A stretch of DNA of 64,000 bases from Litoditis marina (taxonomy: Eukaryota; Nematoda; Chromadorea; Rhabditida; Rhabditidae). The translations under genes were made by a program, and so were the position numbers. The stretch covers positions 992,001-1,056,000 of the forward strand of contig OZ038438.1 in assembly GCA_964036275.1 (NCBI GenBank). Direction: 5' to 3'. Positions 36,668 through 47,198 of the stretch are shown in pieces; position 1 is the stretch's first letter; each line of letters opens with the position of its first letter. The notes below the pieces were generated by a model, which saw nothing but the letters and a program-made list of their open reading frames with translations, ran no database searches and was not told where the DNA came from.

Positions 36668-38776
36668 ACATATATCTCGCACGTAGACAATATCTTCCCG
36701 TTAATTTGTACCAAGCCTTTATATCGCAGGTCATTAGAAATAAAATTCTCTATTAACTAGTTATGAGATCGCGCTCAGTTAAATATGTAATCGAAATTGT
36801 TTCTCCCAGTTGCAAGACGATTTTGTCCTCAGAGGATTGAAACCCTATGAACAATCGCATCTAATAAACTAATAGTATAATTATTGCAAAGAAGGCGCGG
36901 TTCATTCCATCTTTTGTACATAAGTCAGGCGTGTAATCTCCGGTTCCATTATGAATATATATATGTTGTTGTTGTTTTTCTCTTCTTAAACCTCATATGA
37001 CTCAAATATCATTGTTTTCTCGTATACTAGAAGTAGTATATGAACAATTTGATCTGTCACCATCATTTGTTATTTACAATACCGAAACTATCTCATCGCC
37101 AAAGGGTCATTTTAAAGTTTACTGTGAAAACTTTTGAAATATTTTCACGACTTTTGAAAAATGCCAAGACTTCGAGGTTACAATGTTTCTACTTCCAGTC
37201 CTGAATCCATCCATGGTTCAGACTTATTGCTTTTCTCTGTCCATCATCAGTCTTTCCTATCATTCTCTTCAAACTTTGTCTCGAATTCATTTCTTCGGGT
37301 ACTTTTTCCCTCACGAACCTGATTCGATTGTCGGAACATAGTTCAGTGAACACGTTCATGCCTCTATAACTAATTTGCTAACTGTTTAAATAGACTATTT
37401 ATTTATTTATTTTTTTTATTTATTTGATGCACTACGAGGTGCGCTAAACGAGAAAGAAAAAACTAAACACAGAATAACTTGGATACAATTGATCAAAGAA
37501 AAAGAACATAGTAAAATACAGAAGCAAACTCGTACAATAGTCAGGACAGTACACGTGTAGAATTATGAAAAATACGTCTACAAAGTCCGCTAACTACACA
37601 GATTTGGTGTATGGAGTGATGAATTCAAAAATCAATGTTTCGCCAATCGAAGCTACATGCTCTGATGTATATCTGAATAGGAATCGAATCGTGTTGTTAC
37701 CTTTCTCTGCCACAGAAAGTAAAGTGAACAACTACAGACAGTCCTGAACAAACCCGTACCCCTGCAGACACCGTATCTAGAGAAGGGAGGGGGCTACGTG
37801 TTAGACTACGATTGAGTTATACCCGTTAGATTTGTGTTTCCTAACCTAGTTTGATATTTGATATTGTTCCTAATTTCTGGTAAACCAGAAAAAACTATGA
37901 TTTTTTTTTGTGTCCCACTATGATTCGTGTCCAGTCAGTCCTAACCTGGTTTGTTACGTTGTTTCATGTTCATTCACATTATGTTTTTTCTTCCTTTTTG
38001 AAATGACAATATTGACATTAATATTGCCGACGGCGTTTGAGTCACAATACGAACAAGAAAACATTCAGCTGTTTATCGATTTGGGAAAATATTCCTGTTT
38101 GATTTTGAATTGTACATTCATTTCCTCTCGCCTCGGTTTCTAAAGATTCGTCCGACTTTTGCGTTTATAGCTCTACATCTGTCAATACAACTCTTCACTT
38201 TGCCAATAACAAACTCTGCGTGAAACCGCGGCTAACAGACCAGTACGAACGTTTACCGGTCGAACGTACCAAATTTGGGAAACATTCTGACTTTCTATTA
38301 GGTGAAGTGTAATAAGGAAGTGCTAACCATTTATATCATTATGCAATTGCTCCTAGATGAGATCCAATTTAGGTGCCTAAATTTAGGTTGCATTTAACAC
38401 ATCAGTTCATTAAATTATTCAGTTGAGTACCTTTTTTTCATTCGTTTTGATGAGCTCTGAAGATTACGCTAATTAGTGTTCACAACACAATGAAGTAGTA
38501 TAACTCCGTTGATGCTTTATAAAGTTTATTTGAAAGTGGTTGACTATCAGGGCTTTTGAGTAAGTCAGGCACTCAGCTGGGGTCTAGAATACTAGTGGCC
38601 TCTCTGCTGGTCTGAAGATTGATTCTAGTGGTTCCAGCTGCTATCAGGATCGGTCTTTATCGCAAATGTCAGATATAATGTCAAGTTGTGATTGTCAAGT
38701 TGCGCAGATGGAAACTGGGACATACTTGATCTGTGAATGTCTTATCTGAACTAAGCTCGCCTTTCTCTTCTGCTAG

Positions 38777-38888
38777 TGAGATAGCCGAGACGGATTGTTT
38801 CCCCACCACACCCCCATCTCAGTCAAGTTTTTGGTGGCGATATCACCGTGTTCTTTCGAATTGCTTGTTTGGGAGGCGCGAATGTTCG
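38777..38888 (+). CDS. Orphan exon-like segment
   Basis: A strong acceptor (ctttctcttctgctag) is followed by 37 open codons and a donor (gtaaat), phase 2 in and phase 0 out. The peptide (EIAETDCFPTTPPSQSSFWW, then RYHRVLSNCLFGRRECS) has coding-like composition but no recognised family. No partner exon was identified with confidence. Confidence 0.3.
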
Positions 38889-39903
38889 GTAAATTATCAT
38901 GGTCCACCGATTCTTAGATCGATCTTCTGATCTCTAGATGCTTTTCAAATTCGAGCCGCCTGTTAAAGGAGTCCTCGAGAAGGGATCGTGGTGAAATGTG
39001 AAGCACGTTCTGTTGTTCGTTTTCGTACAAGCCAAACTCAAACACGTCTTGTTTACGTGGTTTGACAGAAAAGTTGTACTGCAGGAAGTTCTATCCCCCC
39101 CCCTCAGTCTTCCTTACCATACTTTGAAATGCCGCTTTGTTATTTTGAGTATACGGTAAAGCAGTAGATAAATATCACCGAGCGAAATGTTTCCGTCTGT
39201 TATTTTTTGTGTAAGTTTCCATGAAATGATACTTGTATTTGTACATACGTATTTCCAACTAAGTACATTTCGACACTGTTTTTCTTTTGCTGCGTTTGAT
39301 GTATTTGTACAATCTCGCCTAACTGAGAATACAATAGTCTGATCCACTCGGAGAAGGAAAATTACAGTATAAATGTGAATTTTCGAGGCTGTTCTCAATT
39401 CTCATTCAAATGTATCCATTCAAATTATAGTTTACTGTAGGCCTTCAATGCTAGGTGAAACGGGTAACTGAAAATATTTCCCCAACTCTTTGATATGAGT
39501 TTATAATTAGCTGCTGCCAACCTGAGCACAGAAAACATACGCTTATGAGAGCGGTGATTACCTAAGCTACCTAAGTATAGGTTTGAGATGAGTAGATGCG
39601 TGAAATTCAACATAGCGTACATTTAATATGGGCACGACCTTCTTGTTTTCGAGTGCAACACTGCATCATTTAGTTTAGTTCTTATCTCTTTATACACTGT
39701 CAATAAGTGATAAGCGCCCTATTACCAGTTCTTGCTCGATTTCTCGATCAATCAATTATTTTCACGGCACTTCGCATACCACATCGAAGAAGCAATTCCA
39801 CCAACTCTATTAGTCCTTCTGCTAATTTTGTAGGACTGATTAGAATAGCATATTCACTTACCCACCATTTTATTGATTGTGCATGGTATATAATCTATTT
39901 GAT

Positions 39904-40022
39904 TCTCTCTCGCTTCTTTCTCTCTACTCTCTCTCTCTTTTTTTCATTCTTTCTCTCCTCTATTTCTCCTCTCTGTCTCTCTCCCTCTTTTCTCTTATTT
40001 CTTCATCCCTCTCTCTCTCTCT
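39904..40022 (+). repeat. CT-rich low-complexity tract
   Basis: Almost pure pyrimidine run of TCTC units on the plus strand. Its long open frames are artefacts. Confidence 0.9.
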
Positions 40023-40452
40023 GATCTTTGTCTCCCCGAGCTGTTCTATCCACATACGTCTCTGTATCTCTAACAAAGGAAGTGTATCTCGGATGATGTC
40101 TTCTACTACTACTCGAAGTCCTCAACGTTATATCTGCTGTCTCATCTCTAATTCGTCCGTTTAACTCTTGTCAATGTCAGACAGCAGTTGAAGTGAAGGT
40201 GATGACGTGTGATACGTGTTCTCGCTAGTTTGCGATAGGTCATGCCCGATGTCCCCTTTAACCCCCATGACATTGTGTGCCACGCTATTGCTCTTCCCTT
40301 ACCGACTGTTGCAAGAGCGGCAGAGTAACGAATACCGAGCATAACCGATTGGGTCCTATGTGGTTACTTCACCGATTTGCGCCCTCGGTGCTGTCCCCAG
40401 AACCCCCTTTATTATGGCAGTGTCTCATTGATGGCGCAATATCAGTTGATCC

Positions 40453-40716
40453 ATGTTTGCTCTTTCTTTCATCGGGTTGTGTTTGATGTTGGAAGCGGGC
40501 CGCGGAGTTCGCATTCCCGTTGCTGCCAGCCAGCTGAGGCCTTATTGCCAGGTGCAATTGTGTACCCCGCCCCGGGTTAGGTGCAATTACGACCTTAAGC
40601 CACCTTCTAATCTATATCTACCCCGCCCACCTACGTTGATGTCCAAAATACGTCTAACACAGATTATCGTGTGTATTAGACTCAGTAGCCTACATGGTCC
40701 GCGTTCTCCACATTGA
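40453..40716 (+). CDS. Possible small secreted peptide ORF or first exon
   Basis: ATG-started, 87 codons, beginning with a signal-peptide-like segment (MFALSFIGLCLMLEAGRG), then a Pro/Cys region (CQVQLCTPPRVRC). It is GC-richer than its surroundings. GT sites at about 40552 and 40574 could be donors, so only the first part may be coding. There is no family match from memory and no downstream exon is confirmed. Confidence 0.25.
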   Translation: MFALSFIGLCLMLEAGRGVRIPVAASQLRPYCQVQLCTPPRVRCNYDLKPPSNLYLPRPPTLMSKIRLTQIIVCIRLSSLHGPRSPH

Positions 40717-42103
40717 TTACTATCGTCTACTATCGTTGTATCACGTATTCTATTAGAAAACAAGTTAATAGTTGCGATGTAACTGTTGCTTGAACACAAA
40801 CAAATGTTATTACGATTAGGCAACATATTCTGTTTTTTGATTCCGTATATGTTAATTCAATAATAACGTGGTAATAGCCTTTTCTTCAACATCGAATTGC
40901 AACAACTCGGAAAGTTGATAGACTGCTGGTGAAAGTGTAAAAAATGGAGTGGTTTTCATGGCTTTGTGAGAACTTGTGGGCGGTTTGTATGTGCTGGTAA
41001 CCTGCTATCAGTAGCCTGAGGGTGACGGTGCTGTCCATATAGTGTTCTCTGTCTCTTTGTTCTCTAGTTCTACCTGCCAACCCCCCCCCCCCGCAGTAAT
41101 CTTCCAATACTTTTCTATGAGAAAACCGGTTCTCACCACCGAGACAACCCTAGCCGCGCGCTTCGCCTATTGCCGTTTGCTGCCTAATTAAAATCAAAAA
41201 TCATTGCCGCTGCCATGCACGCCCAACTTTCTCCAAGAAATTTCCTATTTTTTACAATTATCGTCGCTCAATAAGAATGATAAAGCAAATAGTAATTATC
41301 TCATTATATAAAGTTAATTTGCACATGTTTATGTTAATAACATGTTTAAAATTAAGACGGATTGTTCACGCGAATAGTCTACGACCATTCAGAATCCCTA
41401 AGTGCTGTGGTTTGAAAAGGTGAGATGGCGCAAAATTAAGACTTTTCTAATGCTCGCACATACGTTGCTCTTTGTATGCTGGGGCCCAATCTATTATGCT
41501 TTTGCCCAACCTACTCATTATATATGAGAATAGGCGTTGCCGAACGCATACACGGCACAATGCGTTATTTGAAGTCCATCACGAATTTTGTATTGATTCT
41601 AGATGCACTTTTTACCAAAGTTAGGTGAGTTATAGCATAAACCGTGCGTTTTGATTTGAGCGATTATCGTTAACCTATAAATTCTGTTTAAGCCGGATAC
41701 TGGTACATGTTTTCGTTCATTTGGAATCTAACTTGCGTGCGAGGATTGTGATCTTCGATTATCGCGCAAATCGCTGGCGCTCGTCTCTAACTCCTGGAAT
41801 TATGATGTGGGGCGCAGAACTTCATACGCATCAACATCTGGCCACAACTTCTTTCATATACATTCATTTGAGTTCAATTGTGCAGTCTATTACCTGTACC
41901 TCTATTACTATCTTTGTAAATTAGACTATCTAGTCGCAGTTATTTTGTTAGTTTGTAGTATAGTATCTGCTAAGACAGAATAGCAAAAATCTGCCTCGTC
42001 TCACGCTCTTTTTCGTGTTTTTGTGTTCGTTTGACTGGGGGTTAGTGATTCGTTTGGCCACCTCTCTCACGCTCATTTCCCCCCTCAAGTGGCTATATTT
42101 CAG

Positions 42104-42192
42104 CAGACGAACAAGTGTTGGATGAGAGCTTTTCGCAGTCTATCTTCCGCCAGCAGTGTGTACGAACTACGAAGCGCAACACTCCACACTGA
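42104..42192 (+). CDS. Orphan terminal-exon-like segment
   Basis: Acceptor ggctatatttcag is followed by 28 open codons (DEQVLDESFSQSIFRQQCVR, then TTKRNTPH) and TGA, phase 1 in. The peptide is charged and coding-like. No family or upstream partner is recognised. Confidence 0.25.
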
Positions 42193-42233
42193 ACCGCGGT
42201 TTCATTACATGTTCAACACCAGCATCATCTCCC

Positions 42234-42466
42234 TCTTCCTCTCCCTCTCTTCCTCTTTTTATCTCCTCTCTCCTCTCTCTCTCTACAATTATTTATCTTT
42301 TCTCCCTATCTATCTGTATCACTGAATACCTAGCTATTCCGGTATCTCATTCCATATGCATTTGTCTGTGTTACTCTGTTTATCGGTTACTATTTCTCTC
42401 TGTTTTCCCATTTTACTGTCTCTGCTTCTCTTGCGGTTTCTCTCTCTCTCTCTCTCTCTCTCTCAC
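42234..42466 (+). repeat. CT-rich low-complexity tract
   Basis: Interrupted CT runs, ending in a pure CT repeat near 42440-42464. Confidence 0.9.
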
Positions 42467-42781
42467 CAATTCACTTTTATTATTTAAACCTCTGCCCCCC
42501 ACACTGTAATCTTCTCTCTACTCGTGCGGTCATTCGCCACAACATCATGTGATCTCTGTTCCCCGTTGAAACCAGTATGTGATCGTACTTGTATTGACTC
42601 AATTATCTCAACAGTTTTGCCAGAATATCACTCTTTATGATGAATTTAGTGTACTTAAAAGTGGGATTTGATACAGTTCCTCTTTTGATGCTCGTTCGCA
42701 GTCAGAGATAAATAGTGTGCACTATGCTAGACTGTGAACGTTAAACCAGCTATTTGTTTTGTCACTCTACCAGTTTGACAT

Positions 42782-42784
<3 letters not shown>

Positions 42785-42823
<39 letters not shown>
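42785..42823. repeat. AT dinucleotide microsatellite
   Basis: Uninterrupted run of about nineteen AT units. Confidence 0.95.
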
Positions 42824-42824
<1 letters not shown>

Positions 42825-43194
42825 CTCAATTCAGTTTCAGTTTTACATTGCACAGTTTGGATAGATTTTTCATTATGCAACAGAACTCTCGTGCCTGAGC
42901 ACAACTTGAGTTATCACTCCAAGTAATTCAAACCGAGCAGAGAAGGGACATGTTTCATCCCCCCCCCCCCTCTTTGTAGTATGGTCTCGGTCTCCGTTGT
43001 GCCGGTATTCTTCATCCAAGTGAAGTGCATCAGCCTTCAACCAGACATCTTTGCTTATCTCTTTGCTTGATTAATGTTTCGCTGCCCCTTTGCCCGCGCA
43101 CAATAGTTTATTTCTTCTACCGCCGCTGTGTGTGCACATGTTTCATACATTTCCCAGTTTGTTGATAGGCCAATAGGCAGGCGTCTAGCTAGAA

Positions 43195-43352
43195 AGTGTA
43201 CTCTCTCGTTCTCTCATTCTCTCATTCTCTCATTCTCTCATTCTCTCATTCTCTCATTCTCTCATTCTCTCATTCTGTCTCTCTCACACACTCTCATTCT
43301 TTCATTCTCCCATTCTCTCATTCTCTCATTCTCTCATTCTCTCATTCTCTTA
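43195..43352 (+). repeat. TCTCATTC octamer minisatellite
   Basis: About eighteen copies of the 8-base unit TCTCATTC, interrupted once near 43275-43300. Because three octamers restore the frame, it forms a spurious long open frame of Ser/His/Leu. Confidence 0.95.
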
Positions 43353-43715
43353 TTTTTCGTCTTATGTTCAATTAGTTGAAGAAATACCCAAAAGAGTTTG
43401 TATTCCGTGACATATTTCATCTTAGTTGAGTAGTGCGGTTGTCACGTTATAGTAGTGTACACGCATGATTTGTATTCAAAAACCGCTATTTACCTACAGT
43501 CATGATCTGGTTCAGTTTAAAGTTTTCTCCGGTCTTCTATATAATTTCAACATTCAAGTTGTCAATATGTTTCGAGTTCGATTTAATTTCAATTCTTCCT
43601 GCACATTACTCTCCATTTTTCTATTTCAATCGAAAACTTCACTGAAAATTCGCATTTCATTCTGTGAGTGCATCTGAAACCTAGTAAATGAGCTCTGTAT
43701 CCGATGTCCCTATTT

Positions 43716-43952
43716 GTATAGTCTTTTCCATTCCTACTGAGACTCCTACAGTAGGATTTCGAAACTTCCAAGCCGTTTTGTTCACTTACTCTTGATCGGA
43801 GAAGCTCAGTATTTTTGTATCTCCTTCTAGTTCTCAGGTTCAGTAAGAATACGAATGCATTTTACATGAACTACATTTTCAGCTTCACAACAGCCTTCGG
43901 AAAGTTTGTAGGGTTACTGTAGGAGTCTCAGTAGGAATGGTGTGAACTATAG
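43716..43952 (-). mobile_element. Family B MITE, inverted copy
   Basis: About 237 bases, in the opposite orientation to the copies at 33.2 and 44.1 kb. Ends TATAGTCTTTTCCATTCCTA and TAGGAATGGTGTGAACTATA. The interior (CACTTACTCTTGATCGG) is diverged. Confidence 0.88.
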
Positions 43953-44103
43953 TTTTATTAGCATCTTTTGACTGAAGGTCAATTACCTTCTGGCTTGGTC
44001 TTCCTCCACAGCACAGTTTTCCACCACAACAAAAATTAAAAGCGGTGTCAAACTACAAACTTATATCGCTTTCATTCGCATTGCTCAGAGGTAGGTATTA
44101 CTA

Positions 44104-44458
44104 TATAGTTCACACCATTCCTACTGAGACTCCTACAGTAACCTTAAAAACTTTCCGAAGGCTGTTGTGAAGCTGAAAATGAAGATCATGGAAAGTGCTC
44201 TCGTATATTTAAAGAAGGACAATTATGTGCTCCAATCTCAACGGTTCAGTCCTTTAAACTGCAATACATTTTTAAATTGCAGTTTAAAGGACTGACGCGC
44301 CGAGATTGGAGCACATAATCGTCCTACTTTAATGTCCCTGAGTACGAGAATGAGGTGCGAAAGTCCTCGACCTTTCCGGTCACAAGTGAGTGAGAAAAAC
44401 GGCTTGGAAGTTTCGAAATCGTACTGTAGGAGTCTCGGTAGGAACGAAAAAGACTATA
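44104..44458 (+). mobile_element. Family B MITE interrupted by a family C MITE
   Basis: Same ends and flanking interior as the 33.2 kb copy, but longer because a family C element lies at 44209-44332. Only about 150 bases separate it from the inverted copy at 43.7 kb. Confidence 0.9.
44209..44332. mobile_element. TTAA foldback MITE (family C), copy 2, nested
   Basis: Palindromic element like that at 36.5 kb (TTAAAGAAGGACAATTATGT ... GTCCTACTTTAA). It splits the family B element between TCGTATAT and a CCCTGAGTACGAG stretch that are adjacent in the 33.2 kb copy. Confidence 0.9.
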
Positions 44459-44539
44459 TCTCAGCTGTAGTTCAATTTGCGCATTTAGCGAAGGTTTTGA
44501 ATATGGACTGAAAAGCAAACTACAAACTATATAATGTAG

Positions 44540-44648
44540 TCAATGGCACAGTCGCGTGAAACATGTCAAACACAGCAGAACTCAGAAACGTGCATCAATG
44601 CACGATTCCTCATTGGAGTGCTAACTTTACGTGACTAGTCAATTTACT
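44540..44648 (+). mobile_element. CACGTG-type MITE (family D), copy 6
   Basis: Core GTCGCGTGAAACATGTCAAA and TTTACGTGACTAGTCAATTT. The CACGTG is mutated at the left end. Confidence 0.8.
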
Positions 44649-45244
44649 TCTAGTATACAATGCGCGCAGCCTGTTCCCGTTGCATGCAGTCGGCTGCCGC
44701 GTGCGCTGTTTAACATCATGAAACGCTATTACTGCTCCAGCCGACCAGCTGTCACGGGGTTTCATGCGAAATGTGATTGACATCCTCTCATCGGAATAAA
44801 TCATATGCTCATCAAAAATAGCTGTTTACTGTTCATTCTGTCAGATTTTATCTCGCCAACTCTTCAGTTAACATGTTACTCTCACGCATCGGAAGGCAAC
44901 CGTTCGTTGATGCATTCTGGTTTGGGACATTTAAGAAGTGTCCTGAAAGTGCCAAAACACGTGTGAAAAATCAACAATGTTGTTGTTTCCTCAATTCGTT
45001 GTGGCTATATTCTGCTTCACACGAGAGTTTAGACTTATTGTTTACAGTTTAAGCGTTTTGTTGATTGTTCAACAAAACATTCATTCTTTACATTGGGAGA
45101 AAAAGCCCGCAACAGGAAAATGTTTCCGATTGCCAATTTTTCATTAGAAAACAGTTGTCAGCATGTGCCACTGCTCACTCGAGTGGTCCACATATCAATG
45201 ACGAGAGCTACATTTTAGAATGAGCCCCACTTTGGTTCGACGGG

Positions 45245-45440
45245 TACTATAGTTGTCGTTTAAAGAAAGGCAGGGGTGTACTGTACATCTTATTTTGTGA
45301 TGTGTAAGAACACATATATACGATTCGTTTGAAGCGTTGCTATAGGCCAAGTTTCTATAGTGGTTAGCGTCTGCGCCTTCCAAATTTTGGTGCCCGGTTC
45401 GAGTCCCACATGAGGCGGATATGTTATGAATTTGGCACGC
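45245..45440 (+). mobile_element. tRNA-derived SINE, copy 2
   Basis: A-box-like TATAGTGGTTAGCGTC (near 45354) and B-box GGTTCGAGTCC (near 45396) spaced as in a tRNA promoter, followed by CACATGAGGCGGATATG. It aligns over about 180 bases with the minus-strand copy at 22.4 kb. Confidence 0.82.
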
Positions 45441-45842
45441 ACAAAATGTGAGAAGGTGCATGTGAAGCTTTGTTTTGTGGTCGTAATCAGACACCTGATC
45501 TCTCTGGTTCTCGATGCAGTGGCAGGCATGAATGAGGGAGGGAGCAATGTGCGACAAATGCACCGACTATTCACTACTCTGACGCAATCTATCAGAAATT
45601 TGAGACGACTTAGCCCAATACGCACACGTCAGCCCCAACACCGTTAAGCACTTGTTACGTTAGACAAATAAACCTCTAGCCGAGGTGATTATTAATCTCA
45701 AGTTCAGATGTTCATGGCCAACTTCATTTTCTTCTCCCCTAGACACTTGCAACTTGCTTGCTGTGGTTTTTTGTAAATTTTGCCAGTGCTTGAATAGATT
45801 CTATTCAAGTAGACACCAGGTTTCAGAAAATGTAAACTTTTT

Positions 45843-45926
45843 TAGTTTGTAGTTGGAGTCTAGTTTTATCCGAACCCACAGCAGTATTGCAGATTCATGC
45901 TTGAACGCAGTGGGATCAAACTACAA
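45843..45926. mobile_element. TTTGTAGTTTGATC-type MITE (family A), copy 4
   Basis: Ends TAGTTTGTAGTTGGAGTC and GGGATCAAACTACAA, about 84 bases, with a diverged interior. Confidence 0.65.
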
Positions 45927-46516
45927 TACTAACAGTATAGAACACACTTACAGTTTCCATCGCCCTCCGCTCATTTCCCATACTTTGTTGCGTCTTTCTC
46001 TCCGATTCGTTATCTCCTACCACATTTTGAAATGTTTTGAATCTAGTTTCTCGTACACCAATAGTTGTTATTTGATTCCCATACACACCATCTCCAATTT
46101 CAACGTTTTCATGTAATGACCTGAGAATTGAAATTTGTGTAAAGGAGCCTCTCTTTTTAAAAAGTGTCAATATGACCACAAAATCTCTCTAATTTCTGTT
46201 CTGAGATTGACACTTTGTTTGACAAAAAGTAAAAGAAAGGCACTTTATTAATATTTCAATGACCAGATCCTAAATACTGATGTGTATTGTTCAGCATGTT
46301 TGTGTTGGCATTGTTTGAAACTATATTTGTATTTGTATTGTCAAATACTTTATATTCAGGTGTAGTTTGGTGACTGGTGCATGTAGGGTTGGAGGTAACA
46401 GAGCAGTTCTCAGAGCAGAGGCACTTTTGTCGTTTTTCCCCCAGAGAGAGGGTACCGAGAAGGGGAGATGACGAATGGGGTGGATGGTATTATTACACAG
46501 GTAATACTAATTAAGA

Positions 46517-46550
46517 TTAATAATAATAATAATAATAATAACAATAATAA
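46517..46550 (+). repeat. AAT trinucleotide microsatellite
   Basis: AAT repeat with one AAC interruption. Confidence 0.9.
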
Positions 46551-47131
46551 AAAGGTCATCAGTTCAATGATGGGCCAAAGGTGATTCATATTTCCTCAAT
46601 TTACACCCAAACAGAACAATAAGAAACGATGTTCTGTGTTTTTGTGAGAAACTTCGAACGTACAGTGAAACTCATTTCCAGTTTTCTCAATTAACGTTTT
46701 TGTGTCCGAAAACCAGTGGCAGAACTAAATTTGAAGTGCAGTCTTCAGCCGGGAGCCAGAATACAAAGAAAGTAGAAAAATTTAATAACCCCCGGTTCAT
46801 TTATTATCCTTTTCAATGAAAAGACAAAGTGACAAGAGATAAATGTTCACGTAATAGTGGTGGCACTGTAATTTTACTTGCAAAATCTCCCATGCCAATT
46901 CCACAAGGGACCGGGTACAACCCTATCAGGTAACCTTAACCGAATTACCTGTTCTACCCTTTTGTTAACTCCCATGTAACCCTTTTATTGAGTCTTTTAG
47001 AGAAATTTTGGGTGGTTAACCAACAGGGTAACCACGTAACCCAGTCAATGGTTTACTGCTAGAGTTAACGAAATACCAGGTTGAATAATGATTCGCCCCT
47101 CAAAATGTATTCGGTATTCCACTTTCTTCAG

Positions 47132-47198
47132 GTGCGGAAGGAAGACTTGGACGCAAATGGAGACTACATCGCTCCCCACGTGACAAAAGAAACCAATG
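47132..47198 (+). CDS. Orphan exon-like segment
   Basis: A strong acceptor (ccactttcttcag) is followed by 22 open codons (VRKEDLDANGDYIAPHVTKE) and a donor-like gttagc, phase 0 in and phase 1 out. Composition is coding-like. The LDANGD stretch recalls an EF-hand loop but the spacing is one off, so no function is assigned. Its entry phase fits the donor of the orphan exon at 38888. Confidence 0.3.

Noticed and set aside
39707..42509. Several Ser/Leu-rich frames
   Set aside because: They follow CT-rich low-complexity tracts.
43128..43379. Open frame through the TCTCATTC array; the array also looks CRISPR-like at a glance
   Set aside because: The units are contiguous with no spacers. The frame exists only because the repeat lacks stops.
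45195..45625. Two minus-strand frames of 111-122 codons
   Set aside because: They overlie the SINE and its tRNA-like head, so they are not protein genes.
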